From: Leptothoe sp034932105
Lineage (GTDB): Bacteria; Cyanobacteriota; Cyanobacteriia; Phormidesmidales; Phormidesmidaceae
Reading direction: 5' to 3'
Assembly: GCF_034932105.1 (NCBI RefSeq)
Contig: NZ_JAYGIG010000003.1
Location: 1-64,000 of the forward strand
DNA: 64,000 bases
Part shown: one piece after another, positions 9,427 through 18,251 of the stretch
Layout: each line of letters starts with the position of its first letter
How positions within the stretch are numbered: position 1 is the first letter of the stretch
Program-made: the position numbers and the translations under genes
The notes under the pieces: generated by a model
Seen by the model: only the letters and a program-made list of their open reading frames with translations
What the model was told of the DNA's origin: nothing
The model's database searches: none

Positions 9427-10158
9427 CTAACGCTGACGACGCTGGCCTCGGTTTTCGCCCATTTCCTCCCGCTGGGCCCGCTGCTCATCAGTCAACACCT
9501 GATCAGCTGCAGCTCGAGATGACTCACGAATTGCCTGCATCTGGGTGCGCTGCTCTTCACTCAGATTTAGGTTGCGTATGGCCCGGTGACGCTCACGGCC
9601 CGTTGTCCCCTCTAAACTAGCCAGCTGGTCAGCGGTGAGAACCGCTTCAACCTGGGACTGGGCATTCTGCTTAATCGCCTCTAGTTCAGACTGTTGCTCG
9701 GGGGTCAGATTTAGGGCCTCGCCCATTCCTTTCCGATGATCTTTGCGACCTTCACCGCGTTCAGCTCGCATGGCCTCTAGTTCAGACCGTTGCTCAGCGG
9801 TAAAGACCTCACCGGCAGCCGCGCGGGATGATTCACGTATTTCTCGCAGCTGGGTGCGTTGTGCTTCGCTCAAGTCTAGGTCCCGCATGGCCTGGTGCCG
9901 TTCGCGGCCAGTTGTGCCCTCTAGGGCAGCCAGCTGGTCAGCGGTGAGGATGGCTTCTATTTGGTTGTGGGCATTCTCTTTAATTGCTTCTAGCTCCGCT
10001 TGTTGGGCTGGGGTGAGGTTGAGTTCTTCGGCCACGTCAGGGGGTAACGCACTGGCACTAAAGACTTTGAACATGGCTGGGGCGGCCAGTAAGGTAGTTA
10101 ACATCAGAGCCCCGCCGAGGAATTGTTTGATGGTGGAATGCATGGTTAGAAATCTCAT
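9427..10158 (-). CDS. Duplicated Spy/CpxP (LTxxQ)-like periplasmic protein
   Basis: The 243-residue protein (an alternative ATG at 10143 gives 238) begins with a signal sequence. It then has two copies of a roughly 95-residue helical unit. Each copy contains LNLTPxQQxELEAIK, EAxLTADQLAxLEGTTGRERH, LxLSExQRTQ and IRESSRAAA, the LTxxQ signature of Spy/CpxP and zinc-resistance-like proteins. Family members act as periplasmic chaperones or stress sensors. The two copies are separated by a basic linker near GEGRKDHRKG. The gene is transcribed divergently from a NarL-type two-component pair that begins at 10387, which suggests that the pair controls it; that link is inference. A terminator follows the gene. 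Confidence 0.82.
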   Translation of the reverse strand: MRFLTMHSTIKQFLGGALMLTTLLAAPAMFKVFSASALPPDVAEELNLTPAQQAELEAIKENAHNQIEAILTADQLAALEGTTGRERHQAMRDLDLSEAQRTQLREIRESSRAAAGEVFTAEQRSELEAMRAERGEGRKDHRKGMGEALNLTPEQQSELEAIKQNAQSQVEAVLTADQLASLEGTTGRERHRAIRNLNLSEEQRTQMQAIRESSRAAADQVLTDEQRAQREEMGENRGQRRQR

Positions 10159-10386
10159 CGGTTGATTGCCTGTGTGCTTAACGATGGCCTTATCCTAGCC
10201 AGGGGATAGCGATGGTGACTGCTAGCAGAAGTCACCACTTGGGGAGGACTGGAGTCATGGGGTGGGGCATGACTTTAGTCACTAGTCATGGGGAGTGACA
10301 GTGTAACTATAGAATTTTGGGTAGGGTGGTACTGAGGAGGCCACCGCCTACCGCTTCGCCAATGCCAAACTGCCAGTTTTTTTGAC

Positions 10387-11634
10387 ATGAGCCGCGCCAT
10401 CCAGTTCCATAACCATCCATTTCGCTTTTTGCTCTACCTGGAGTGGGGCCTGCTGGCGGTGGCCATTACCAGCATTGTCACTACGCCGCCGCTGCGGGAG
10501 GCGGCTCGGCGTGGTTTAACCCATGGGCAGACGTTTGCTCAGTGGCCCTTATTCACGGTTGGTTGCCTCCTGTTGTTTGGTCTGTTGGGGTTGTATTTAC
10601 CGACAAAAGGATTTTGGCAACAGTTGGGCCATATTGCCCTGCAGGTCGTTTTGATTTTGGTGGCATCGGGCCTGATGTTGCGGGGAACCCGTCTATTTCC
10701 GTTTATTTATCTGGTGTTGGTGATCCGCAGCTGTTTAATGGTGGGGCTGATGAGCCAGGTGACGGTGACGGCCCTGGCATTTTTGTTGTTTATGACCACC
10801 CTGGGGCTGAAGTTTAGAAGATTGGCAGGGGAGAATGGACCACCCATTCCTCGACCTATGCGCCATTTGATCGGTAGCCTCCAGATGAATCTGATTGTGT
10901 TCTTTGGTTTGGCCCTGGTCTTTACGCTGTTGTTGGTGAATGCTTTGCTCAATGAAAGGACCATCCAAAATCGGTTGAAAAAGGCCAATGAGGATCTGCA
11001 ACGGTCTGCGACCCAGGTCAAACAGCTGGCAACAGTCGAAGAGCGTAGCCGCATTGCTCGGGAGATTCATGATTCCCTGGGCCATTCCCTAACGGCCCTC
11101 AATATTCAGCTAGAGGGAGCGATCAAACTTTCCCAACGAGATCCTAAAAAGTCCCAGGAACTGCTGACGGAGGCCAAGCGGTTGGGGTCTGTGGCACTCC
11201 AGGATGTGCGTCAGTCTGTAGCCACCCTGCGGAATAAATCGACCGATCAAAATTCTCTTCAGAGTCGGTTAAATAGTCTGGTGAATATGTTGAAGACGAG
11301 TACGGGGATTACGCCTAATATTAATATCCAACTTTTACAGCCGTTACCGGAGGCGATGAGCATGGCCCTTTATCGTCTGGTGCAGGAGGGGATAACTAAT
11401 ATTGTTAAACATGCTGAAGCAACGGCGGTGGACCTGAGTTTGATGGTGGATGAGCAGGGGATAAGGTTGTTGTTGCGAGATGATGGCCATGGGTTTGATC
11501 TGGGGCAAACGTCTACGGGATTTGGTTTGCAGGGCATGCGGGAACGGGCCCAGGCGATGGGGGGGAATTTGACGGTGAATAGTCGACCGGGGGAGGGGTG
11601 CGAGATTCGGCTGGTGGTGCCGGCAACGGGGTGA
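10387..11634 (+). CDS. NarL-family sensor histidine kinase
   Basis: The 415-residue protein has about six hydrophobic segments in residues 10-195, a short linker helix, and a HisKA_3 dimerisation helix with phospho-acceptor H228 in AREIHDSLGHSL. The HATPase domain has a degenerate N box (LVQEGITNIVKHAEA), then LLLRDDGHGF and TGFGLQGMRERA. It lacks a recognised extracellular sensor domain, so the signal is probably intramembrane or carried by a partner. The response regulator gene starts 78 bp downstream. The divergent Spy/CpxP-like gene is a plausible target. Confidence 0.93.
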   Translation: MSRAIQFHNHPFRFLLYLEWGLLAVAITSIVTTPPLREAARRGLTHGQTFAQWPLFTVGCLLLFGLLGLYLPTKGFWQQLGHIALQVVLILVASGLMLRGTRLFPFIYLVLVIRSCLMVGLMSQVTVTALAFLLFMTTLGLKFRRLAGENGPPIPRPMRHLIGSLQMNLIVFFGLALVFTLLLVNALLNERTIQNRLKKANEDLQRSATQVKQLATVEERSRIAREIHDSLGHSLTALNIQLEGAIKLSQRDPKKSQELLTEAKRLGSVALQDVRQSVATLRNKSTDQNSLQSRLNSLVNMLKTSTGITPNINIQLLQPLPEAMSMALYRLVQEGITNIVKHAEATAVDLSLMVDEQGIRLLLRDDGHGFDLGQTSTGFGLQGMRERAQAMGGNLTVNSRPGEGCEIRLVVPATG

Positions 11635-11712
11635 AGCGGGGCATGAAGGGGTGAAGACGGGTTGCTGTGGGGGTATCCCTTGTGGGTGGCCGCCGACTAG
11701 GAGAGTGGGGTT

Positions 11713-12405
11713 ATGAATCAATCGTCTCAACAAAACAATTCAGGGCTCATTGCGGTGATGCTGGTGGATGATCAGCAGATTATTCGGCAGGGGTTAAAGA
11801 CGTTGTTGGAGCTAGAGGACGACATCTGCATTGTGGGGGATGCGGACAATGGAGAGACGGCGTTGGCTTTATTGGGGCAGCTGCAGCGGACTGGCCAACT
11901 ACCGGCGGTGGTGCTGATGGATATGCGGATGCCGGTGATGGATGGGGTGGCGGCGACGGGTGCGATCGCAACCCAATACCCTGCCATCCAGGTCCTAGTC
12001 CTCACCACCTTCGATGACGATGAGCTGATTGCCCAGGCCATGGCCGTGGGGGCTAAGGGCTACCTACTCAAGGACACTCCCTCCGAAGAACTGGCCCAGG
12101 CCATTCGCTCCGTGGCCAAGGGCTACAGCCAGTTTGGTCCTGGCATTTTAGAAAAAATGCTTTCCGGGCAGCAGCAGCCTGCGGCAGAAGTGCCAGAAGG
12201 ATTCGATGAATTGACACCTCGGGAAAAGGAGGTGCTGCGGCTGATGGGCACCGGGGCGAATAATCGGGAAATTGCTGAGGCGCTGTTTTTGTCAGAAGGC
12301 ACCGTGAAGAACCATGTGACTAGGGTTTTGGGTCGGTTGGGACTGCGCGATCGCACCCAGGCCGCCCTACTTGCCATCAAACTATCCGCCAAATTGTCAC
12401 CGTAG
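11713..12405 (+). CDS. NarL/LuxR-family response regulator
   Basis: The 230-residue protein has an N-terminal receiver domain with the acidic pair in MLVDDQQ, phosphorylation site D70 in VLMDMRMP, and K in GYLLKDTPSEE. A C-terminal LuxR-type helix-turn-helix follows (LTPREKEVLRLMGTGANNREIAEAL and onward). It is the partner of the kinase just upstream and should be a DNA-binding transcription regulator. It ends 11 bp before the convergent gene at 12417, and I see no clear terminator in between. Confidence 0.95.
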   Translation: MNQSSQQNNSGLIAVMLVDDQQIIRQGLKTLLELEDDICIVGDADNGETALALLGQLQRTGQLPAVVLMDMRMPVMDGVAATGAIATQYPAIQVLVLTTFDDDELIAQAMAVGAKGYLLKDTPSEELAQAIRSVAKGYSQFGPGILEKMLSGQQQPAAEVPEGFDELTPREKEVLRLMGTGANNREIAEALFLSEGTVKNHVTRVLGRLGLRDRTQAALLAIKLSAKLSP

Positions 12406-12416
12406 GGGCAATGCCA

Positions 12417-13139
12417 CTACAACACCCATTCCAGCCCAATCCCCAACCGACTATCCGTCGCCCCCGGCGCAAATTGCCATTCCACATCCGTCGCCAACCG
12501 CAGTCGCTCCGTTAACCCATAGCCAAACTCCAACTGGGTAATCATCACCGCATCCGCTTCCGTCGGACTGACCCAACTCTGGGTATAGGCAAAATCAGCC
12601 CCCCCGCCCCGCGACGGTACCACCTTCACCTGAAAACCCACCTGCACACCGCTTTCCCGATAGTCCACCGCCTCCACATGGCGATAGCCCACAAGCGGGG
12701 CCACATTCACATAGTCCCCCAAGGGCAACAGGTAATACCGCACGTGGGCCCCATAGGCCTCCCGGTCCCGGTCATTGCCATCAAAATTGGCCCCATAGTC
12801 GGCATTTACCGTCAGGGGTAGATCCCCCACAAACACATCTTCTACCCCAATGGCCAGTCCCCGTTCATCGCGACTAGAGGGAAACAGGGCATAGCTCAGC
12901 TGAAAACGGGTCGGAAAGCTAGGCTCATGGCGGATAGCATCCAGGACATCCGGGGTATTTCCCAACCATTCCTGGAGCACCGGGCTGCTTTCCACCGTAC
13001 CCGGTGCCAGATCTAGTTCATCATCAAATTGCTCAAATTGTTCAGGATGTATAGGTTCCGCCAGGGCCGCTGCCATCGGCACGAAGGCGACCATAACCAG
13101 AGCCAGCAGGCAAACGGCCCGACTGTAAACATCAGCCAT
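12417..13139 (-). CDS. Putative outer-membrane beta-barrel or secreted protein
   Basis: From the ATG at 13139 the protein has 240 residues: a signal peptide (about 1-26, ending AALAEP), an acidic linker, then alternating hydrophobic strands such as FQLSYALFP, NADYGANFDG, YGAHVRYYLLP, VAPLVGYRHVE, VMITQLEFGYGL and LRLATDVEWQF, ending in a Leu (LGIGLEWVL). This strand-and-turn pattern with an aromatic-rich C-terminus suggests a small beta-barrel. An upstream in-frame start at 13259 would overlap the M23 peptidase gene by 50 bp and is less likely. I do not recognise a named family. Confidence 0.6.
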   Translation of the reverse strand: MADVYSRAVCLLALVMVAFVPMAAALAEPIHPEQFEQFDDELDLAPGTVESSPVLQEWLGNTPDVLDAIRHEPSFPTRFQLSYALFPSSRDERGLAIGVEDVFVGDLPLTVNADYGANFDGNDRDREAYGAHVRYYLLPLGDYVNVAPLVGYRHVEAVDYRESGVQVGFQVKVVPSRGGGADFAYTQSWVSPTEADAVMITQLEFGYGLTERLRLATDVEWQFAPGATDSRLGIGLEWVL

Positions 13140-13209
13140 GTTTAACCAAACCCATGCTTGCTTATCCTCAGATGACGACGCTGATCCAAATGCGATGACC
13201 GCGCCTATT

Positions 13210-14364
13210 CTACAAAAATCGTAAGGGATCCACAGGGTTGCCATCGCGGCGCACTTCAAAGTGCAAATGTGGCCCCGTCGACAGACCGGTAGAACCCACT
13301 GCAGCTATAGCCTGCCCTTTTGACACCGATTGACCCTCACTGACATTGAGACGACTGGCATGGGCATAAAGTGTCGTCAGGCCGCCCCCATGATCAATAA
13401 TCACCGAATTCCCATAGCCCCCATACCAGCCAGAAAAAATAATCGTACCCGAGTCCGCCGCCACAATGCCCGTGCCATAGGGTGCGCCAAAGTCCACCCC
13501 CGCATGAAACCGGTTATAGCCCAACACAGGATGAAACCGAGAGCCAAAGCGGCTGGTAATCTGGCCCGCAGTGGGGAAACTCATTTGACCGGTCCCCACC
13601 ACCCCGCCAGTGGCAGCCGCCACCCGCTGCCGGATTAAATTAGCCAAACTTTCAGAATCTCGGACCAACTGAGCCTGGGCCGCTTCCAGGGCGCTGCGAT
13701 TTTCCTTCAGCCGGGTGATCAGCTCATTTTGCTGGCCCGCCTGGGCCTCAAACTGATCGCGCTGGGCTAGGAGTTGCTGCCGCAATAGGGCAATGGAATT
13801 TTTCTGAGCTTCCACCCCCTGCTGCTGTCGCACGATCATATCCGCCTTGGCCTGGACCTCCGCCATCACATTACTATCCGCCTCGTACACCTTACTCAGC
13901 AGATAGCGCCGCTCCAAAAACTCATTTAAATTCTCGCTTTTCAGCAGTAAGGCCCAGCCCTCCGCATCCTTTTGCCGCTGCATAAACTGTAGTCGTCGCA
14001 CCGCCGCGATGCGGACCGTTTCATATTCCTCCTGGGCCCAGCCAAACTCATTTTCCAACTGTTTTAGCCGTTCCTGCGCTTGGGCGAGTTGAAACTCCGT
14101 ATCCCCAATTTTGAGGTCCGTAATCGTAATACTGTCCTGCAAACCATCCAACTGCTGGGCCGCTTCTCGCTCTAACTTTTGCAGTCGATTTTGCTCAGCT
14201 TCTAACTCCTGTTGTTGCTGCTCTAAATTTTTCTTCTGTTGCTCTAGTTGTTCCAGGGGCACATTATTTTGGGTTTGCCCTATGGCCATAGGTACCAAAC
14301 AACAGACGCAAACTATGATGCTGACAAAGAGAGATATAAATCGCTGTGATCGTCTTACCGTCAT
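13210..14364 (-). CDS. M23 peptidase with coiled coil (EnvC/NlpD-like murein hydrolase or activator)
   Basis: The 384-residue protein has a signal peptide (1-29), a long coiled coil rich in Gln and Glu (about 30-250) and a C-terminal LytM/M23 domain. All metal ligands are visible: HAGVD, YAHAS and HLHFE. It is therefore likely to be an active zinc endopeptidase rather than a degenerate activator, although the coiled-coil arrangement is like EnvC. The expected location is the periplasm, in cell-wall remodelling or cell separation. The next gene on the same strand encodes a probable beta-barrel, 70 bp away. The 320-bp gap 14365-14684 holds only short direct repeats (CGAATAGGT twice near 14508-14529) and no gene. 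Confidence 0.92.
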   Translation of the reverse strand: MTVRRSQRFISLFVSIIVCVCCLVPMAIGQTQNNVPLEQLEQQKKNLEQQQQELEAEQNRLQKLEREAAQQLDGLQDSITITDLKIGDTEFQLAQAQERLKQLENEFGWAQEEYETVRIAAVRRLQFMQRQKDAEGWALLLKSENLNEFLERRYLLSKVYEADSNVMAEVQAKADMIVRQQQGVEAQKNSIALLRQQLLAQRDQFEAQAGQQNELITRLKENRSALEAAQAQLVRDSESLANLIRQRVAAATGGVVGTGQMSFPTAGQITSRFGSRFHPVLGYNRFHAGVDFGAPYGTGIVAADSGTIIFSGWYGGYGNSVIIDHGGGLTTLYAHASRLNVSEGQSVSKGQAIAAVGSTGLSTGPHLHFEVRRDGNPVDPLRFL

Positions 14365-14684
14365 TCGTTTTGTCAGAAACTCTCTAAAGCACTCAAATTA
14401 TGGCAATCAGGGATCACACCTCCCCTCGGGAGAGGCTGCGGGGCGTTCAAAGCACACGAAGCATATAATAGTCTGACTTTGCCGTTTGAAAAACGAAATT
14501 CGTCTGTACGAATAGGTATACGAATAGGTGGCTAGCTCTCCATCGGCGCAATACAGTCCGGCCCCTCATTCCGTGGACTATTTACCCTTGAGCGCATTTC
14601 TTTGCGAGGTATCGTTAGAGTAAATCGCCCTCGTCTCTCTGCTCGTAAACTTTGGGGCAGATCACTCCTAACGGGTCATCCGTG

Positions 14685-16052
14685 TCAAATGTCTTCAGCC
14701 AGACGGAAACCCGCGTGTTGATAGAAGTTGGGCCGGAACCAGTTGCGATAGTGGGGCAATGCCCCGGCTCCACAGCTGATCCAGGAGCCTCCAGCCATCA
14801 TTTGGTGTAGGTGATCAAAATAGGAGGCGGAGTAGTCTTCGTACAGGGGATGGGGTTGATAACCGGGCAGAGCGGTGAGGTGATCCCTGAGCCACTCCCA
14901 GGTATTGCCACGCAGGTCGTAGATGCCCATCGCCGTTTGGGCGGTTGGCCTAGCCCCCACCGCATGGGGAGACCCAAACTGGCCGTCGAGGTTGTAGTCC
15001 TCCACCGGTTGGGGATGGGGGGACTCGCCGCAGACCGCCCGGTGCCACTCCGCCTCTCCCATCAGACGGGTGTGGCGTCCGGTGCCTTCGTTATACCAGC
15101 GACAGTAGGCAACCGCCTCATGGTAGTTCACCTCAACTGGGTACTGACCGGGCAGAACCATTTCATCAAACATAGCCCGATACCGATAGCCCTCCGGCGA
15201 TTGGGAATCTCTCAGCCAAAATTTAGGATGAGAGATGGCCTGCTGGGTTTTCCACTCCCAGGCGGCGGCAGACCAGTAGGTGGAGGTCTCGTAGCCCCCC
15301 GCCTGGACAAAGGCTAGAAACTCCGCGTTGGTAATCTGGTATTTGCTCACCCGAAAAGGGGCGACCTCAAGGGTGCGATCGCCATAGTCAATATCCCAAC
15401 CGTAGCTAGGGGCATCCTGGGGTTTTCCCAGACGCACGGGCCCTCCCGCCACCGCCACCAGGGGGTTAGGGCGAGCATCACCGTTGCCGGGCAGGTATAC
15501 CCAATCGGCAGGGCGGCGGACCATCTCCACCGGCAATTGCCGGATCAGCACAGATGAGGTTTCGATGTGAATATACTGATGCTCGATCGCCATCATCAGG
15601 GCCCAAAGGGGATGGCCAGAGGTGACGGGGGCGGTGAAATCGCTCCGGTGAATCAGATCGGCGATGCGATGGTAGACGGCTTGGCGATAGCCCCAGACCG
15701 AAGCTAGGGCAGCCCGGCGCAGCTGGGCAACCTTGCCGGCAATTTCATGGGGTTTTTCGGGGTCAACCCCCACGGCAAATAGGTCTTCGTAGTCCGGATG
15801 CAGGGCCTCTTGGATCAAGCCAACCCGCCTGAGTTTGTTGATGTAAAAGACAGCGGTATGACCCAGGTAGAAAATCAGCAAATTGCGCAGAGGGTCAGGG
15901 CTGAGATAGAAGGGTTCATCCCCCACCAGGCTCTGCCATAGACGGTCTTCCAGGGTCCAGGCCCGCTGGTAGTAGGCTAAGACCGCCTGGGAATCACAGC
16001 GATCGAGGCAGGGCGGTGTGGCAAGGGCGGTCTGGATCATGGTTTTTCCCAT
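14685..16052 (-). CDS. egtB: OvoA-type iron sulfoxide synthase, cyanobacterial EgtB
   Basis: The 455-residue protein has an N-terminal DinB-like four-helix domain with the three iron ligands expected for EgtB/OvoA: H65 in YLGHTAVFYINKL, and H158 and H162 in EHQYIHIETS. A C-terminal FGE-sulfatase domain follows (about 185-455, with VSKYQITNAEF, GEAEWHRAV, LRGNTWEW and GGSWISCG). Its sequence is closer to OvoA than to mycobacterial EgtB, but it lacks the OvoA methyltransferase. Since egtD is 450 bp upstream on the same strand, it most likely joins cysteine to hergapylated histidine (hercynine) by a C-S bond in ergothioneine synthesis. Cyanobacterial EgtB enzymes derived from OvoA are known. An alternative start is the ATG at 16040. 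Confidence 0.88.
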   Translation of the reverse strand: MGKTMIQTALATPPCLDRCDSQAVLAYYQRAWTLEDRLWQSLVGDEPFYLSPDPLRNLLIFYLGHTAVFYINKLRRVGLIQEALHPDYEDLFAVGVDPEKPHEIAGKVAQLRRAALASVWGYRQAVYHRIADLIHRSDFTAPVTSGHPLWALMMAIEHQYIHIETSSVLIRQLPVEMVRRPADWVYLPGNGDARPNPLVAVAGGPVRLGKPQDAPSYGWDIDYGDRTLEVAPFRVSKYQITNAEFLAFVQAGGYETSTYWSAAAWEWKTQQAISHPKFWLRDSQSPEGYRYRAMFDEMVLPGQYPVEVNYHEAVAYCRWYNEGTGRHTRLMGEAEWHRAVCGESPHPQPVEDYNLDGQFGSPHAVGARPTAQTAMGIYDLRGNTWEWLRDHLTALPGYQPHPLYEDYSASYFDHLHQMMAGGSWISCGAGALPHYRNWFRPNFYQHAGFRLAEDI

Positions 16053-16089
16053 TACACGTTTTGGATAATCCGATTGGGGCCATTGAGGC

Positions 16090-16275
16090 TATTTCAATGG
16101 CTATTTCAATATCGGTGGAAAACGCCAAAATTGCATCGGCCTGACTACTGGCGATCGCTTTATAGCGTAATCCTGGATCAACAGTAACCACCTGCTTAAA
16201 GTCAAAATTGCCCTTTGTCTTTCTCGCATCAAGGCCATCAAAAATAGCCCAGTACAAATCCCTTTCCCAAGTCGT
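16090..16275 (-). pseudogene. Remnant of a betaine/choline-type ABC substrate-binding protein (OpuC/OsmF family)
   Basis: Between egtD and egtB, on their strand, an open fragment of about 60 codons reads WERDLYWAIFDGL, then FDFKQVVTVDPGLRYKAIA and SSQADAILAFSTD. This closely matches the second lobe of osmoprotectant binding proteins, where DpGLRYxAlxxGxxDvxxaxsTD is typical. There is an in-frame stop just upstream (16276-16278) and the downstream residues are unrelated, so only a piece of the roughly 300-residue protein survives. Related binding proteins include EgtU, which binds ergothioneine. The remaining gap 16276-16503 is AT-rich and featureless. Confidence 0.65.
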
Positions 16276-16503
16276 TTAAGAAAAGCGTGGATTAATCAGA
16301 TGATCTCAAAAAAATTTTCTCAGGAAAACTCACAGGAAATACATTTCCTTGCTTTCTAGTTAGAGGTTTTAAGGTCTTAAAAAGACTGGCCCACAAACCC
16401 TAAATACCATAATTATCTCGAAAGCTAATATGATTCAAATCATGAAAATTGGATGAAACGAAGAATAGTGATAGGGAGCCAAGGAAGGTAATTATCCGCT
16501 AGG

Positions 16504-17526
16504 TCACCGGCGGCAGAGAATGACCCCGAACCATTGCATTGGATCGGTCCAGGTTTGCACGGGAGAAAGTCCCTGCACTTGCAGATAGTGCTGCATCTGC
16601 TCCAGGTTAAATTTGCGAGAAATCTCCGTGCGGATGCTTTCCCCAGGAGTTAGCTCGATACTCAGATCCAGTGTCTTCAACTGCACTGACTGGGGTTGCT
16701 GACAGCGTAAATACATTTCAATCTGGCAGTCCTCAGGGTTATAGATGGCTTGGTGGTGAAAGGCCTCCAGGTTGAAGTTGCCGGTAAAGCGGTAATTGAG
16801 ATGGGCCAGCATATTCAAATTGAAGGCAGCGGTGACCCCCTGGCAATCGTTGTAGGCGGCTTCTAGAATGGCGGTATCTTTTTGTAGGTCAATGCCCAGC
16901 AGAAAATAATCGCCCGCCTCCAGCACGGAGGCAACCTGGGCGAAAAACTGGTCGCACTCTAGGGGCGTGAAGTTGCCCAGGCTGCTGCCCAAAAACAACA
17001 GCAGGCGCGGAGCTCTGGCGGGGGTAGGTAAGGCATTTAGGGCCTGCCCATAGGTGCCCACCAGGGCCTGCACCTGCAGGGTGGGGTAGTCGGTCAGCAA
17101 TTGGGCGGCGCTGTCCGCCAGGATGCCCGCACTCACGTCAATGGGCTGATAATACAGAGGATGGCCCTGGGCCTGGTAAGCATCTAGCAGTAGACGGGTT
17201 TTGGTGGAACTGCCACTACCCAGTTCCACCAGTTCACAGGCTCCTGTAGCTTGGGCGATCGCCCTGGCATAGTGCTGCAAAATCCAAGCTTCCGTACGGG
17301 TCGGATAGTACTCCGGTAAGCCACAGATCTGTTCAAATAATTGGGAACCGCGATCGTCGTAAAAGTATTTTGGTGGCAATACCTTTGGAGATTGGGTCAG
17401 CCCCTCAATCACGTCTTGCCCCTCAAGCCCACTAGAAAACTCAGGGGAGTCCAGGTAGACAGTCTGAAAACGTCCATCTGGTGTACTAGTGGATTTCTCA
17501 AGGGGAAGGGGGGTGGGAGATATCAT
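16504..17526 (-). CDS. egtD: L-histidine N-alpha-methyltransferase
   Basis: From the ATG at 17526 (340 aa) the protein has the EgtD pattern: PPKYFYDDRGSQLFEQICGL and EYYPTRTEAWIL at the start of the domain, SAM-binding LVELGSGSSTKTRLLL, LLLFLGSSLGNFTP, GIDLQKD, and NLNMLAHLNYRF. EgtD trimethylates histidine to hercynine, the substrate of EgtB. An upstream in-frame ATG at 17604 would add 26 residues encoded by a 42-bp palindrome, which makes that start doubtful. The gene lies upstream of egtB with a 450-bp gap, so a single transcript is possible but not certain. Confidence 0.93.
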   Translation of the reverse strand: MISPTPLPLEKSTSTPDGRFQTVYLDSPEFSSGLEGQDVIEGLTQSPKVLPPKYFYDDRGSQLFEQICGLPEYYPTRTEAWILQHYARAIAQATGACELVELGSGSSTKTRLLLDAYQAQGHPLYYQPIDVSAGILADSAAQLLTDYPTLQVQALVGTYGQALNALPTPARAPRLLLFLGSSLGNFTPLECDQFFAQVASVLEAGDYFLLGIDLQKDTAILEAAYNDCQGVTAAFNLNMLAHLNYRFTGNFNLEAFHHQAIYNPEDCQIEMYLRCQQPQSVQLKTLDLSIELTPGESIRTEISRKFNLEQMQHYLQVQGLSPVQTWTDPMQWFGVILCRR

Positions 17527-17565
17527 TGGCGGGATGACATGAATATGTTGTGCTGTGGGTGTTGT

Positions 17566-17607
17566 GTTATGGCCTCTGCTCCTTTGCAAAGGGGCAGAGG
17601 CCATAAC
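17566..17607. repeat. 42-bp near-perfect palindrome in front of egtD
   Basis: Two 21-nt arms around TTTGCAAA, with one mismatch, run from GTTATGGCCTCTGC to its complement GCAGAGGCCATAAC. The palindrome sits 39 bp before the preferred egtD start. If transcribed it would form a very stable leader hairpin; it may also be a small palindromic mobile element. There is no U-run for a terminator. Confidence 0.75.
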
Positions 17608-17757
17608 AATAATTGAACGAATCTAATTATTAGCTAGCCTCAAGTTTGGTTTGTATTCCGCTAGTTCTAAAATTGCTAGGTTCAGATTACGTTCTGCATC
17701 AAAATACGAATTATAATCATTGACAAATGCAACAAACTTAATTACCGAGCATTGTGA

Positions 17758-18024
17758 TCAATCTGAGTTATCAATCTTACTAAATTGCACAATAAATTCC
17801 TTGGACATCTCCTTAATTGAGGGTACGATATCGCAAATACCATCACAAATTTGACTGGTCTAGGTAGGGGAAATATTGTCAATTCTCAGCGTCGAAGTCA
17901 GGCTCCACTCTAACTCATCACCTGGGTTTTGTGACCAGTTTTCAACAATGCCAGTAATCATTTTAGAGTTGGGCTTTTGATAATCGATCCCCACTGGTAG
18001 ATTGCAGCGTGGTATGGCGTTCAT
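17758..18024 (-). pseudogene. Amber-interrupted small ORF of unknown family
   Basis: On the minus strand an ATG at 18024 opens a reading frame (MNAIPRCNLPVGIDYQKP..., WSQNPGDELEWSLTSTLRI...) that meets TAG at 17862-17860 after 54 codons. The frame then continues coding-like sequence (SQICDGICDIVPSIKEM...) to TGA at 17758. Residue composition on both sides of the stop looks protein-like, so it is probably an 88-residue gene broken by a nonsense mutation. I do not recognise the family. It lies in an AT-rich decayed zone beside an IS remnant. The stretch 17608-17757 shows nothing else. Confidence 0.4.
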
Positions 18025-18251
18025 CCAACTTTTGGGTCAAAGTTTTACAAGGAAACGATTTCAAGCTAACTACTTGAAACAAGCCAAGACTATGCCAAAG
18101 CTAGAAAAATGATTGTAATCAAGAAAAATGGCAGAAAAACAGCCATAGAAGGAATTAGAACAGATAATTGACAGATAATTGTGAGATTTGAGAAGTATTA
18201 TAAACTCTTAATGTTGTTTAGAAGCTTCAGAGACAGGGTAATTTGACTCTA

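Noticed and set aside
13140..13259. Longer N-terminus for the beta-barrel candidate
   Set aside because: It would overlap the M23 peptidase gene and push the signal peptide 40 residues inward.
14685..16052. Ovothiol synthase OvoA
   Set aside because: It lacks the C-terminal methyltransferase domain and lies beside egtD, so an EgtB role is more likely.
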